NCBI RefSeq assembly: GCF_037126245.1
Contig: NZ_CP136925.1
Coordinates: forward strand, 1,170,001 to 1,234,000
Direction of reading: 5' to 3'
DNA length: 64,000 nt
Source of the DNA: Mangrovimonas cancribranchiae
Lineage (GTDB): Bacteria > Bacteroidota > Bacteroidia > Flavobacteriales > Flavobacteriaceae
The position numbers and the translations under genes were made by a program. Numbering within the stretch: the first letter of the stretch is position 1; each line of letters starts with the position of its first letter. Shown one piece after another: positions 26,996-35,197 of the stretch. The notes beneath the pieces were generated by a model. That model searched no databases. It saw only the letters and a list, made by a program, of their open reading frames with translations, and had not been told where the DNA came from.

Positions 26996-27253
26996 TTAGG
27001 TGTCTATTGACCCCATGACGCGTTTCATAAAACCATTTAAGGCGTCTTTTTTTGGTGTTCCATCTTTTATCATTTTATTGACTTCAACGGCACCATACAT
27101 GTTGGAGATTAATTCTCCTATAACATCTAGCTCTTCATCTTTTAACGAAGGAACTTCTGTTAATGCTTCTAGGGTTTCAATAGTTTCAATAACGAAATCT
27201 TCGTCATTGTCTTCTATAAATTGTGTTAAATGCTTTATTACTGGTAACTTCAT
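26996..27253 (-). CDS. Small conserved Flavobacteria protein (probably DUF6952)
   Basis: This 85-residue soluble, acidic, helical protein contains PVIKHLTQFIEDNDEDFVIE, IGELISNMYGAVEVNKMIKDG and a closing MKRVMGSID. I believe it matches the small family annotated DUF6952 in Bacteroidota, from memory. It is the third gene of the peroxiredoxin-thioredoxin operon, 6 bases after the thioredoxin gene. It has no Cys, so it is not itself a thiol reductant; a regulatory or partner role to the peroxiredoxin pair is inference. Confidence 0.7.
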   Translation of the reverse strand: MKLPVIKHLTQFIEDNDEDFVIETIETLEALTEVPSLKDEELDVIGELISNMYGAVEVNKMIKDGTPKKDALNGFMKRVMGSIDT

Positions 27254-27259
27254 TGTTTG

Positions 27260-27568
27260 TTATTTAACGTCGTTAACCAATTCTTTTAACACATCAAACT
27301 TATTAGTTTGAACTTGACTTTTAAATTCTCCATTTTGAAATGTAGCAAACGTAGGTAAGTTATCTACAGTTGCTAATTTTCTTGATTCTGGGAATTTTTC
27401 TGCATCAGCAATAACAAACGCCATAGTCTCGTTTTCTGAAGCCAGTTTTTTGAATTTTGGTTTCATAATTCGACAATTTCCACACCATCCAGCTGAAAAT
27501 TGCACGACTACAGTGTCGTTATTAGATACTAAATCGGCTAAATTATCTTGATCTAATTCCTTAACCAT
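27260..27568 (-). CDS. Thioredoxin-family protein (CGNC)
   Basis: This 102-residue cytoplasmic protein has a thioredoxin fold with active site WCGNC (Cys29, Cys32) in place of the classic WCGPC, and the cis-proline DNLPT. It lacks a signal peptide. It lies 5 bases after the peroxiredoxin gene and is the probable electron donor that reduces the peroxiredoxin disulfide. The Gly-Asn pair predicts a redox potential different from thioredoxin 1; this is inference. Confidence 0.88.
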   Translation of the reverse strand: MVKELDQDNLADLVSNNDTVVVQFSAGWCGNCRIMKPKFKKLASENETMAFVIADAEKFPESRKLATVDNLPTFATFQNGEFKSQVQTNKFDVLKELVNDVK

Positions 27569-27573
27569 ATATA

Positions 27574-28218
27574 TTAGTTTAAGTGTGCTTTAAGGTAATC
27601 TGCAACACCGTCTCTGTTGGCGTTCATGGCATCTTTTCCTTCTTCCCAGTTTGCAGGGCAAACTTCACCTTTTTCTTGTACGTGAGTTAGAGCATCAATT
27701 ATACGTAAGTATTCGTTTACGTTTCTACCTAATGGCATGTTGTTAATACTTTCGTGTTGCACGATACCTTCTTCATCGATAATATAAGTCGCTCTGTAAG
27801 TTACATTATCTCCATCTACTGTTACAACACCAGTTTCTTCGTTGTAAGTTTCGTTAGTGATATCTAAAATACCTAAAGTAGAAGCAAGGTTTCTGTTCGA
27901 ATCGGCAAGAATTGGATACGTTACACCTTCAATACCACCATTATCTTTTGGTGTGTTTAACCAAGCAAAGTGAACTTCAGGAGTATCACAAGAAGCACCA
28001 ATTACAATTGTGTTTCTTTTTTCAAACTCTGCCATAGCAGCTTGAAATGCATGTAATTCTGTTGGGCAAACAAAAGTAAAGTCTTTTGGGTACCAAAAAA
28101 GTACTACTTTTTTCTTATTGTTTACTGCTTCTTCTAGTACGTTAAGTTTAAATGTATCGCCCATATCGTTCATTGCGTCTACATTTAAATTTGGGAATTT
28201 TTTTCCTACGAATGCCAT
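27574..28218 (-). CDS. Typical 2-Cys peroxiredoxin (AhpC/Prx1 type)
   Basis: This 214-residue cytoplasmic peroxidase reduces hydrogen peroxide, organic peroxides and peroxynitrite. The peroxidatic Cys51 sits in FTFVCPTELHAFQ and the resolving Cys187 in GEVCPANW, the spacing of the AhpC/Prx1 group. The catalytic Thr and Arg environment (PKDFTFVCP) is standard. It heads an operon with a CGNC thioredoxin and a small conserved protein. A -7 box and an inverted repeat lie upstream. Confidence 0.93.
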   Translation of the reverse strand: MAFVGKKFPNLNVDAMNDMGDTFKLNVLEEAVNNKKKVVLFWYPKDFTFVCPTELHAFQAAMAEFEKRNTIVIGASCDTPEVHFAWLNTPKDNGGIEGVTYPILADSNRNLASTLGILDITNETYNEETGVVTVDGDNVTYRATYIIDEEGIVQHESINNMPLGRNVNEYLRIIDALTHVQEKGEVCPANWEEGKDAMNANRDGVADYLKAHLN

Positions 28219-28264
28219 AGTTTGTGTTTTATTTAATTGTTAATATTTCCGTTTGAATTGAGTA

Positions 28265-28302
28265 CAAAGTTACGCACAAAATCAAGATTTAAAATTGATT
28301 TT
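28265..28302 (-). promoter_or_regulatory. Promoter and inverted repeat before the peroxiredoxin operon
   Basis: TAACTTTG on the minus strand (28272-28265) is an exact -7 box, 47 bases from the ATG. Upstream, an 8-bp inverted repeat (AAAATCAA at 28278-28285 and TTGATTTT at 28295-28302, 9-base spacer) covers the spacer and -33 region, a good place for an oxidative-stress regulator to bind. Confidence 0.5.
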
Positions 28303-28347
28303 AATTATTTAATACTATTGTTAAATAGAAAATGATAATTGTGTTAA

Positions 28348-28396
28348 AAAACCAGCTTACGTTTTATTAAATCGCTATTTAATAGCGTGTGGTTTT
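28348..28396 (-). terminator. Nested hairpin after NhaC gene, possible terminator
   Basis: An inner perfect inverted repeat (CGCTATT-T-AATAGCG, 28373-28387) sits inside an outer 7-bp pair (AAAACCA 28348-28354 with TGGTTTT 28390-28396). Read on the minus strand the structure is followed by T residues. It is 36 bases past the NhaC stop codon. A regulatory function is also possible. Confidence 0.45.
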
Positions 28397-28431
28397 AATA
28401 AATTAATAATATTTGTGAGGTTTTGTTGTAT

Positions 28432-29913
28432 TTATCTTGTCAGCTGTTTTATTTTGATTGAAAAAGCAGCAAAAAGTAGGGTCATAAATGGGCTTAACCA
28501 ATTAAAAATAGCATAGAAGAAATAATCGGCCACCGAAACTCCTAAAACACCACTTTGGTAGGCGCCACAAGTATTCCAAGGCACTAAAACGGAAGTCACA
28601 GTTCCTGAATCTTCTAGTGTTCTACTTAAATTTTCTGGAGCAAGTCCTTTGTCTTCATAAGCTTTTTTAAACATTTTTCCGGGTACTACTAACGCTAAAT
28701 ATTGATCGGAAGCAGTAACATTTAAAGCTAAACAACTTGCTACTGTACTGGCAAACAATCCAAAAGTTGAAGATGCTAAACTTAATAAGGCTTTACTAAT
28801 TCTGCTTAATGCGCCAATAGCATCCATAATACCACCAAATACCATAGCGCAGACAATAAGCCAAATAGTACCTAGCATACCACTCATACCACCAGAAGAA
28901 AATAAATCGTTTAGTTCTGCACTAGAGGTTTCTACAGCAACATCAACAGTAATGGCATCCATAACACCACGATAAGCGGCTTTAAAAGTTAACGAATCGC
29001 TACCAGCAATATTAGCTACAATATCGGGTTGTGCAATTATGGCGGCAACACCACCCAAAAGGGTTCCTATTAGTAGGGCAATTAACGGGGATGTTTTTTT
29101 TACGATTAAAAAGATAACAGCTGCAGGAACTAAAAATAGCCAAGGCGAAATAGTAAAAGCGCCATCGATTGCTGCAAGTTTATCTGAAATATCGGGAGTA
29201 CCTGTAGTATCTATATTAAGACCAATAATAATGAATACAAATAATGCTACTGTAATTGTAGGCACAGTTGTAAAAGCCATATAACGAATATGTGTAAATA
29301 AATCGGTTCCAGCCATAGCAGGAGCCAGGTTGGTCGTGTCGCTAAGTGGCGACATTTTATCTCCAAAATATGCACCAGACAACACAGCCCCGGCAGTCAT
29401 TCCTAAAGAAATGCCAAGAGTTTCTCCAATTCCAATTAAAGCAATACCAACGGTAGCCGAGGTTGTCCAACTACTGCCAGTTGCAATAGAAATAATAGCA
29501 CAAATAACCACACTGGCAGCTAAGAAAATAGTAGGGTTTAAAATTTGAAGTCCGTAGTAAATCATGGTTGGAATAATACCACTAATTAACCATGTTCCCG
29601 CTAAGGCACCAACCATTAATAAAATAATAATGGCGCCTGAGGTTGATTTTACATTTTCAGCGACTTCTTCAACCATTTGGTCGAAAGATACATTATTAAA
29701 AAAGCCTACGATAGCTGCTACAGCAGCTCCTAAAAGTAAAATAAACTGGTTACTTCCGCTTAAAGCGTCATCGCCATAAACAAAAAACACGTTATAAAAT
29801 AGCATGACAACCAAGGCAAAAACAGGAATTAATGCTTCCCAAATATTTAATTCTTTATTACTTACAATATGTTCGTCTTGTGGTTGTCTAGGCTTAATAT
29901 CTTGGCTTTCCAT
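28432..29913 (-). CDS. NhaC-family Na+/H+ antiporter
   Basis: This 493-residue inner-membrane protein has about 11-12 hydrophobic helices and a charged N-terminus (IKPRQPQDEH). The family core is seen in TGSSWTTSATVGIALIGIGE, AYFGDKMSPLSDTTNLAPAMAGTDLFTHIRYM and LVPWNTCGAYQSGVLGV, which contain the conserved Asp, Ser and Thr of the ion path. It would exchange Na+ for H+ to keep sodium out, or act as a malate/lactate type exchanger, as some NhaC proteins do. It stands alone, with a hairpin downstream. Confidence 0.9.
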   Translation of the reverse strand: MESQDIKPRQPQDEHIVSNKELNIWEALIPVFALVVMLFYNVFFVYGDDALSGSNQFILLLGAAVAAIVGFFNNVSFDQMVEEVAENVKSTSGAIIILLMVGALAGTWLISGIIPTMIYYGLQILNPTIFLAASVVICAIISIATGSSWTTSATVGIALIGIGETLGISLGMTAGAVLSGAYFGDKMSPLSDTTNLAPAMAGTDLFTHIRYMAFTTVPTITVALFVFIIIGLNIDTTGTPDISDKLAAIDGAFTISPWLFLVPAAVIFLIVKKTSPLIALLIGTLLGGVAAIIAQPDIVANIAGSDSLTFKAAYRGVMDAITVDVAVETSSAELNDLFSSGGMSGMLGTIWLIVCAMVFGGIMDAIGALSRISKALLSLASSTFGLFASTVASCLALNVTASDQYLALVVPGKMFKKAYEDKGLAPENLSRTLEDSGTVTSVLVPWNTCGAYQSGVLGVSVADYFFYAIFNWLSPFMTLLFAAFSIKIKQLTR

Positions 29914-29981
29914 AAATGTTAGTTAGTTAATTTGGATTGTAATGTTACGACATTAGCCGAAGTTTTGCAAATACACTAAAA

Positions 29982-30008
29982 AAGCCCAACATTAAATATG
30001 TTGGGCTT
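29982..30008 (-). terminator. Hairpin terminator of the Cys/Met PLP enzyme gene
   Basis: An 11-bp perfect stem (AAGCCCAACAT / ATGTTGGGCTT) with a 5-base loop lies 24 bases after the stop at 30033 on the minus strand and is followed by T residues. Confidence 0.85.
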
Positions 30009-30032
30009 AAACAATTATTTTTAAAAAAGACT

Positions 30033-31232
30033 TTAGAGTATATGTAAGTCTTTCATGCATGTGTGCATCATATTATAGGTACGTTCTATATCGGCATCAA
30101 GACCAATAGAAAAACGAATTAACCCATCGCTTAGCCCCATGTCTTGTTGTTCTTCTTCAGGAATTTCGGAAGAGGTAGATGTACCAGGAGCAGAGAATAG
30201 TGTTTTGTAAAACCCTAAACTAACTGCTAGGTAACCCAAGTTTTTATCTTGCATCATTTCCATTAAGGTATTGGCTTTATCTAAAGATCCAACATCTATA
30301 GTTAGCATACCGCCAAATCCATATTTATCATTCATCATATTTTTGAAAACCTTGTGAGAAGGGTGAGATTGCAATCCTGGATAAACAGTTTTTAAACCAT
30401 CGTTTTCAAATTTTTCGGCAAGGTACTGTGCATTTTTACTGTGTTGTTGCATACGTATATGTAATGTACGCAAGTTTTTTAAAATAGAAGCAGCGCGAAG
30501 ACTATCCATAGTAGCTCCTAAAAGCATGCATGCACCATCGTTTACGTTTCTAAGAGTATCGATAAATTCTTGTGTGCCACAAATAACTCCACCAACAGTA
30601 TCAGATGAGCCATTAATAAATTTTGTTAAACTATGAATGACAACATCAGCCCCTAATTTTGCAGGGGAAATTGATAGTGGTGAAAAAGTGTTGTCTACAA
30701 CCAATTGTAAGTTATACTTTTTGGCTAATTCAGAAAGTTCTTTAATATCAGCTACTTCAAGTAATGGATTGCTTACGGTTTCGCAATACAGTACTTTAGT
30801 GTTTTTGGTGATAGCAGCTTCAACAACGTCTAGTTTAGTAATATTGACAAATGTGGTGTTGATGTTGAGTTTAGGTGCGAAATTTTTTAAAAAGGCATAG
30901 GTGCCGCCATAAATAGTGCGGCTAGAAACTACGTGATCTCCAGCATGACACAACTGCATAATTACAGGAGTAATCGCGCCCATTCCTGAAGCAGTTACAG
31001 TGGCAGTTTCGGTACCTTCCATGGCGGCTAAAGCTTCACCAAGATATAGATTCGACGGTGATGAATGACGTGAATAAAGGTAGCAACCATCGGCATTTCC
31101 TTCAAAAGTATCAAACATTGTTTTCGCCGATAAAAAGGTATAAGTTGATGAATCTGAAATAGAGGGATTCACGCCTCCAAATTCTCCAAAATATTGTAAG
31201 TCTTGTATGTTGTTTGCGGGTTTAAAAGCCAT
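30033..31232 (-). CDS. Cys/Met-metabolism PLP enzyme (methionine gamma-lyase/cystathionine lyase-like)
   Basis: This 399-residue cytoplasmic enzyme has the Cys_Met_Meta_PP fold. The PLP Lys is 204 (HSLTKFINGSSDTVGG), the pyridine-N Asp is 180 (VVDNTFS), and the phosphate is bound by ASGMGAIT. Length and the C-terminal RFSIGLDADIERTY fit methionine gamma-lyase-like enzymes. However, the segment that in characterised methionine gamma-lyases carries a Cys reads YGGTYAF here, so the substrate (methionine, cystathionine or homocysteine) is uncertain. It is divergent from an Lrp/AsnC regulator gene, 166 bases away, which probably controls it. Confidence 0.85.
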   Translation of the reverse strand: MAFKPANNIQDLQYFGEFGGVNPSISDSSTYTFLSAKTMFDTFEGNADGCYLYSRHSSPSNLYLGEALAAMEGTETATVTASGMGAITPVIMQLCHAGDHVVSSRTIYGGTYAFLKNFAPKLNINTTFVNITKLDVVEAAITKNTKVLYCETVSNPLLEVADIKELSELAKKYNLQLVVDNTFSPLSISPAKLGADVVIHSLTKFINGSSDTVGGVICGTQEFIDTLRNVNDGACMLLGATMDSLRAASILKNLRTLHIRMQQHSKNAQYLAEKFENDGLKTVYPGLQSHPSHKVFKNMMNDKYGFGGMLTIDVGSLDKANTLMEMMQDKNLGYLAVSLGFYKTLFSAPGTSTSSEIPEEEQQDMGLSDGLIRFSIGLDADIERTYNMMHTCMKDLHIL

Positions 31233-31398
31233 GACATATTTTTTTAGATGTTAATACTTCAAAATTCGGAATAAGCAGGTTAATAATCAATGTTAATTTA
31301 TTATTATAGATTTTTATTCTATATATGGTTTATATTTTAGTTGTTTTTATTGTAATTTTAATATTTTAATTACGATGTTAGAATAATTTTCAAATAAG

Positions 31399-31857
31399 AT
31401 GATTTTAGATTCAGTAGATAAGAGATTAATCGCCTTATTACAGGACGATTGTAAGCAAACCACTAAAGCATTATCGTTAAAGTTAAACCTTTCGGTAACT
31501 GCCGTTTACGAGCGTATAAAAAAGCTTGAAAAATCAGGTGTAATCGATAAGTATGTTGCGCTAATAAAAAAGGAAGCCATTAATAAATCTTTTGTGGTGT
31601 TTTGTCATATTAAACTAGTGCAACATGCTCACGATTATGTGGTTCAGTTTGAAAAAGAGGTCACGAAGCTAGAAGAAGTCATGTCTTGCTATCATATTAG
31701 TGGCGATTACGACTATTTAATACAAGTTGTAGTAAAAGATATGGAAGCCTTTAGGGAGTTTTTAGTGAATAAATTAACCTCTATAAATCATATTGGAAGC
31801 ACACATAGTATGTTTGTTATAAATGAAGTAAAACACACCACAGCTATCACAGTTTAG
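31399..31857 (+). CDS. Lrp/AsnC-family transcriptional regulator
   Basis: This 152-residue protein has the N-terminal AsnC helix-turn-helix (LIALLQDDCKQTTKALSLKL, SVTAVYERIKKLEKSGVIDKY) and a C-terminal RAM ligand-binding domain (CYHISGDYDYLIQVVVKDMEAF). Such proteins form octamers and respond to an amino acid. Its divergent position beside a Cys/Met PLP enzyme suggests control of that gene by methionine or a related amino acid. AT-rich intergenic DNA of 166 bases holds no perfect palindrome I could find. Confidence 0.92.
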   Translation: MILDSVDKRLIALLQDDCKQTTKALSLKLNLSVTAVYERIKKLEKSGVIDKYVALIKKEAINKSFVVFCHIKLVQHAHDYVVQFEKEVTKLEEVMSCYHISGDYDYLIQVVVKDMEAFREFLVNKLTSINHIGSTHSMFVINEVKHTTAITV

Positions 31858-31907
31858 TAAATTAAAATTAAGCCCTTTTAAAACGGTGCTGAGTAAAAGG
31901 AAATTCG

Positions 31908-31915
31908 TATTTTTG
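31908..31915 (+). promoter_or_regulatory. Candidate -7 box of lpdA
   Basis: TATTTTTG matches TAnnTTTG and lies 34 bases before the lpdA ATG. No good -33 TTG is found at the standard distance. Confidence 0.4.
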
Positions 31916-31949
31916 TTATCGTTTTAATAAATACGAAAAAAACAATCTT

Positions 31950-33350
31950 ATGAACTCATACGATGTAGCCATTATTGGCTCTGGTCCTGGTGGATATGTA
32001 GCTGCCATTCGTTGCGCTCAACTAGGAATGAAAACCGCAATCATAGAAAAATATTCTGTACTTGGTGGAACTTGTCTTAACGTAGGATGTATTCCTAGTA
32101 AAGCACTTTTAGATTCTTCACACCATTACGAAGATGCTGTAAAACACTTTGAAGATCATGGTATAGAAATACCTGGTGACATTAAAGTAAATCTAGAGAA
32201 AATGATTGCCCGTAAACAAACAGTTGTAGATCAAACTACTGGCGGAATCGATTTCTTGATGAAAAAAAATAAGGTTGATGTTTACCAAGGAGTAGGAAGT
32301 TTTAAAGATGCTACGCATATCACTATTAAAGGAGAAAAAGAAGAAGAAATTGAAGCAAAAAACACCATTATTGCTACAGGATCTAAGCCTTCTACTTTAC
32401 CTTTTATAGAGATAGACAAAGAACGTATTATAACTTCTACAGAAGCGTTAAAGCTAAAAGAAGTGCCAAAACACTTAATTATAATTGGAGGTGGCGTTAT
32501 TGGTCTTGAACTTGGTCAAGTTTACAAACGTTTAGGAGCCGAAGTAACTGTAGTAGAGTATATGGATCGTATTATCCCTACTATGGATGCCGGGTTATCT
32601 AAAGAGTTAAATAAAGTCTTTAAAAAGGAGAAGTTTAATATGAAAGCTTCTCACAAAGTAAAGTCTGTTGAGCGTGTGGGTGATGATGTTATCGTAAAAG
32701 CAGACGATAAAAAAGGTAATGAAGTAGAGTTTAAAGGCGATTACTGTTTAGTATCGGTAGGGCGTAAACCGTATACCGATGGCTTAAATGCCGAAGCTGC
32801 TGGCGTAAAACTTAACGATAGAGGACAAGTAGAAGTTAACGCCCATTTACAAACCACCGCAAGTAATATTTACGCAATTGGCGATGTTGTAAAAGGCGCT
32901 ATGCTAGCACATAAAGCCGAAGAAGAAGGGGTGTTTGTTGCCGAAACTATTGCTGGGCAAAAACCACATATCGATTATAACTTAATTCCAGGTGTTGTAT
33001 ATACGTGGCCAGAAGTTGCTGCAGTTGGTAAAACCGAAGAACAACTTAAAGAAGCTGGTGTTAATTATAAAGTTGGTCAGTTTCCAATGCGTGCTTTAGG
33101 ACGTTCTAGAGCAAGTATGGATATTGATGGTTTTGTAAAAGTATTAGCCGATAAAAATACAGATGAAATTTTAGGTGTACACATGATTGGTGCTCGTGCT
33201 GCCGATATGATAGCAGAAGCTGTTGTAGCTATGGAGTACAGAGCCTCAGCTGAAGACGTTTCCAGAATGTCTCATGCACACCCAACTTTTACCGAAGCGA
33301 TTAAAGAAGCGGCATTAGCTGCAACCGATGATCGTGCTTTGCATGTTTAA
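31950..33350 (+). CDS. lpdA: Dihydrolipoyl dehydrogenase (E3)
   Basis: This 466-residue flavoprotein oxidises dihydrolipoyl groups of the pyruvate, 2-oxoglutarate and branched-chain complexes using NAD+. The FAD fold is at the start (IIGSGPGGYVAA), and the redox disulfide is Cys42-Cys47 (GGTCLNVGC). The NAD site is IIIGGGVIGLELG, and the catalytic His-Glu pair is in SHAHPTFTEAIKEA. It is not beside E1/E2 genes, so it probably serves several complexes. A long hairpin terminator follows. Confidence 0.96.
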   Translation: MNSYDVAIIGSGPGGYVAAIRCAQLGMKTAIIEKYSVLGGTCLNVGCIPSKALLDSSHHYEDAVKHFEDHGIEIPGDIKVNLEKMIARKQTVVDQTTGGIDFLMKKNKVDVYQGVGSFKDATHITIKGEKEEEIEAKNTIIATGSKPSTLPFIEIDKERIITSTEALKLKEVPKHLIIIGGGVIGLELGQVYKRLGAEVTVVEYMDRIIPTMDAGLSKELNKVFKKEKFNMKASHKVKSVERVGDDVIVKADDKKGNEVEFKGDYCLVSVGRKPYTDGLNAEAAGVKLNDRGQVEVNAHLQTTASNIYAIGDVVKGAMLAHKAEEEGVFVAETIAGQKPHIDYNLIPGVVYTWPEVAAVGKTEEQLKEAGVNYKVGQFPMRALGRSRASMDIDGFVKVLADKNTDEILGVHMIGARAADMIAEAVVAMEYRASAEDVSRMSHAHPTFTEAIKEAALAATDDRALHV

Positions 33351-33365
33351 AAAGTAATTTTATCA

Positions 33366-33408
33366 ATAAACAAAAAGCGCAAACTCTTAGTTTGCGCTTT
33401 TTGTTTAT
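33366..33408. terminator. Bidirectional terminator, 19-bp stem
   Basis: A perfect 19-bp inverted repeat with a 5-base loop (TCTTA) lies between convergent lpdA and the GYF_2-like gene. The left arm ends AAAGCGCAAAC. It overlaps the stop codon of the minus-strand gene and has A- and T-runs at its two flanks. Confidence 0.9.
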
Positions 33409-33995
33409 AATTCTCGAAGTAAATCTGAAATACGAATACGATTATTATAATCATGTTCGTTTATATCACGAACAAAGCAGCGTTCATCTGCTAAATTGTT
33501 TTTAACGCGCTCTAAAAGTTCGGTTACACTATAAGGGCCATATTCTTTAAAGTTCTTTATGTAATAAAACTCATGCTCTTTAATAAGATTTTTAGCTTTA
33601 TTTATATACTTATTTAATAAAAAGTTTTTCAAATCTTCTTCTGTATTTAAGTCATTTTCATAACTACTTTCATCTACAAAAAAAGCATAATCTTCGGTAC
33701 CTTTTTTATTAATTACTAGCAAGTCATCATCTTTGTAATGTAACGAGACTATTTGTTCACCATCTTCAGTTTTTATAGAAATGAAATTAGCAGCAATATG
33801 TTGCCATGACGTGTTAATTATTTTTGAATTTTCGATTATTTCTAGATTTGTTTCATTTTTAAAAACATAAACAACTTTTTTATTTGCTATACCATTAATA
33901 AGAACCCATTTAATATCTTTTAACTGTGAGGTAAAGTGTTTGTTAAAGTTAAAAGGTTCTAGCTTTGGAAGGATCTTGTTGTAAAAGTGTTTCAC
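33405..33995 (-). CDS. Hypothetical protein with C-terminal GYF_2-like domain
   Basis: This 196-residue soluble protein has no signal peptide. Residues 1-110 form a beta-rich N-terminal region of unknown type. The last 55 residues (EFYYIKNFKEYGPYSVTELL, then CFVRD and ISDLLREL) fit the GYF_2/DUF4339 pattern, a small domain thought to bind proline-rich or other partners. Its stop codon is inside the shared terminator. A 7-bp inverted repeat (ATAACGA, 34025-34031; TCGTTAT, 34041-34047) lies 30-52 bases upstream of the start. The function is unknown. Confidence 0.6.
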   Translation of the reverse strand: MKHFYNKILPKLEPFNFNKHFTSQLKDIKWVLINGIANKKVVYVFKNETNLEIIENSKIINTSWQHIAANFISIKTEDGEQIVSLHYKDDDLLVINKKGTEDYAFFVDESSYENDLNTEEDLKNFLLNKYINKAKNLIKEHEFYYIKNFKEYGPYSVTELLERVKNNLADERCFVRDINEHDYNNRIRISDLLREL

Positions 33996-34466
33996 TGGTA
34001 AAATATATAAATAATAATAGTTATATAACGAAATGATGAATCGTTATTGTATAATAATATTAGCATGTAATGACTTCTCTAATAAACAGAACAATTTTTA
34101 AATTACCTTCATCTTATTTCAGTTTAAAGACTAGAGTATTGTAAAGTTTTATTAATGTCTTACGTCTAATAAAACCACGATGTGGTAAACAGTAAACCAT
34201 ATCAAATTATAAAAGTAAGATAAAAAAGCGACCACTTTTTATCTTAGAATAAAGATTTCGTATAAAAACGGTATTGTTTTTGGTATTCTTTATTTGATTT
34301 AACTCGCCCCATAAAATATAAAACGAATAACATTCTGTTTTTTAGCATATTGACTATTTAAATAAAAAAAATAAGTTTAATGTGACCTCTTAAAAAATAG
34401 TGTGTCTAAAAAATAGATAACCTAAACGAATAGTAATAATTGAGGCCGAATTGTATTTCAAAAAAA
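33996..34466. other. 471-base gap without a gene, two inverted repeats
   Basis: No convincing coding frame is seen. The gap is very AT-rich. It holds a 7-bp inverted repeat at 34025-34047 near the start of the minus-strand GYF gene, a 5-bp repeat ACCAC-GAT-GTGGT at 34174-34186, and an 11-bp hairpin (TAAGATAAAAA 34216-34226 with TTTTTATCTTA 34236-34246). The hairpin could be a terminator or the end of a small RNA. The leader of the ECF sigma gene occupies the last part; an ECF-type promoter cannot be assigned by eye. Confidence 0.6.
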
Positions 34467-35006
34467 ATGACAGATGAAGATCTTGTAGCTAAGATTACAC
34501 AGTCTAATGATACTGTTCTTTTTGAGATACTGTATGATAGATATGCCGATTTGGTTTATAATAAATGTTATGGTTTTGCAAAAAGTGCAGACGAGGCCAA
34601 AGATTTAACACAAGATGTGTTTTTAAAGCTATTTGTTAAATTGTCGTCTTTTAAAGGAAAATCGAAATTTTCAACATGGCTGTATGCATTTACATATAAT
34701 CATTGTGTTAATTATGTGACAAGAAATAATGCTAAGAAGATTGAAAAAAATGCAGTAGAGGCTAAAGAAATAAAAGAAGAAAGCTACGAGGAAGAAGATT
34801 ATAGCTTGTACCAAATGAAAGTTGATAAACTTAAAATAGCATTAGAAAAAATCCCCCCAAACGATAAAATGATCATACTACTTAAGTATCAAGACTACTT
34901 GACTATTAATGAATTGGAAGGCATACTAGGCATAGGTGGAAGCGCTGTGAAAATGAGGTTAAAACGTGCCAAGGATAAATTAATTAACGCATATAATACG
35001 CTTTAG
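34467..35006 (+). CDS. ECF-type RNA polymerase sigma factor
   Basis: I chose the ATG at 34467: the upstream TTG at 34440 would add nine residues unlike the family, whereas MTDEDLVAKI is a usual sigma N-terminus. The protein of 179 residues has region 2 (FEILYDRYADLVYNKCYGF, DLTQDVFLKLF, FSTWLYAFTYNHCVNYV) and region 4 (LKIALEKIPPNDKMIILLKYQDYL with the helix-turn-helix ELEGILGIGGSAVKMRLKRA). A charged linker lies between. A 58-codon gene starts 2 bases after the stop and an MscS channel gene follows, suggesting a membrane-stress regulon. No classic anti-sigma gene is present. Confidence 0.9.
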   Translation: MTDEDLVAKITQSNDTVLFEILYDRYADLVYNKCYGFAKSADEAKDLTQDVFLKLFVKLSSFKGKSKFSTWLYAFTYNHCVNYVTRNNAKKIEKNAVEAKEIKEESYEEEDYSLYQMKVDKLKIALEKIPPNDKMIILLKYQDYLTINELEGILGIGGSAVKMRLKRAKDKLINAYNTL

Positions 35007-35008
35007 TT

Positions 35009-35185
35009 ATGGAAAACCCGTTTAAAGAATTGCAAAAACCTTTAAGGGCAGCTCCAGAAGAGCTTAAAGGTAAGGTTATGAAAGATATTGCTTTTGCAAA
35101 ATTCTTGATGGACTTATCAAGGTTATTTGCAATAAATGTAGGCGATGTTATAGAAAGAACATTAAGTAAAAGAAAGAATATATAA
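35009..35185 (+). CDS. 58-residue protein between sigma factor and MscS genes
   Basis: This short frame runs from ATG at 35009 to TAA at 35185 and starts 2 bases after the sigma-factor stop. It is 12 bases before the MscS gene, so translation is probably coupled. The predicted protein is basic and helical: NPFKELQKPLRAAPEELKGK, then a hydrophobic helix AKFLMDLSRLFAINVGDVIE, and an end of TLSKRKNI. It has no signal peptide, and its hydrophobic part is short for a membrane span. I recall similar short genes beside sigma factors in related genomes, so conservation is likely. A role as modulator of the sigma factor is inference. Confidence 0.7.
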   Translation: MENPFKELQKPLRAAPEELKGKVMKDIAFAKFLMDLSRLFAINVGDVIERTLSKRKNI

Positions 35186-35197
35186 AAACTAATCAAC

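Noticed and set aside
34440-34466. TTG start for the ECF sigma factor nine codons upstream
   Set aside because: The added residues are not like sigma N-termini; the ATG at 34467 begins a standard region 2.
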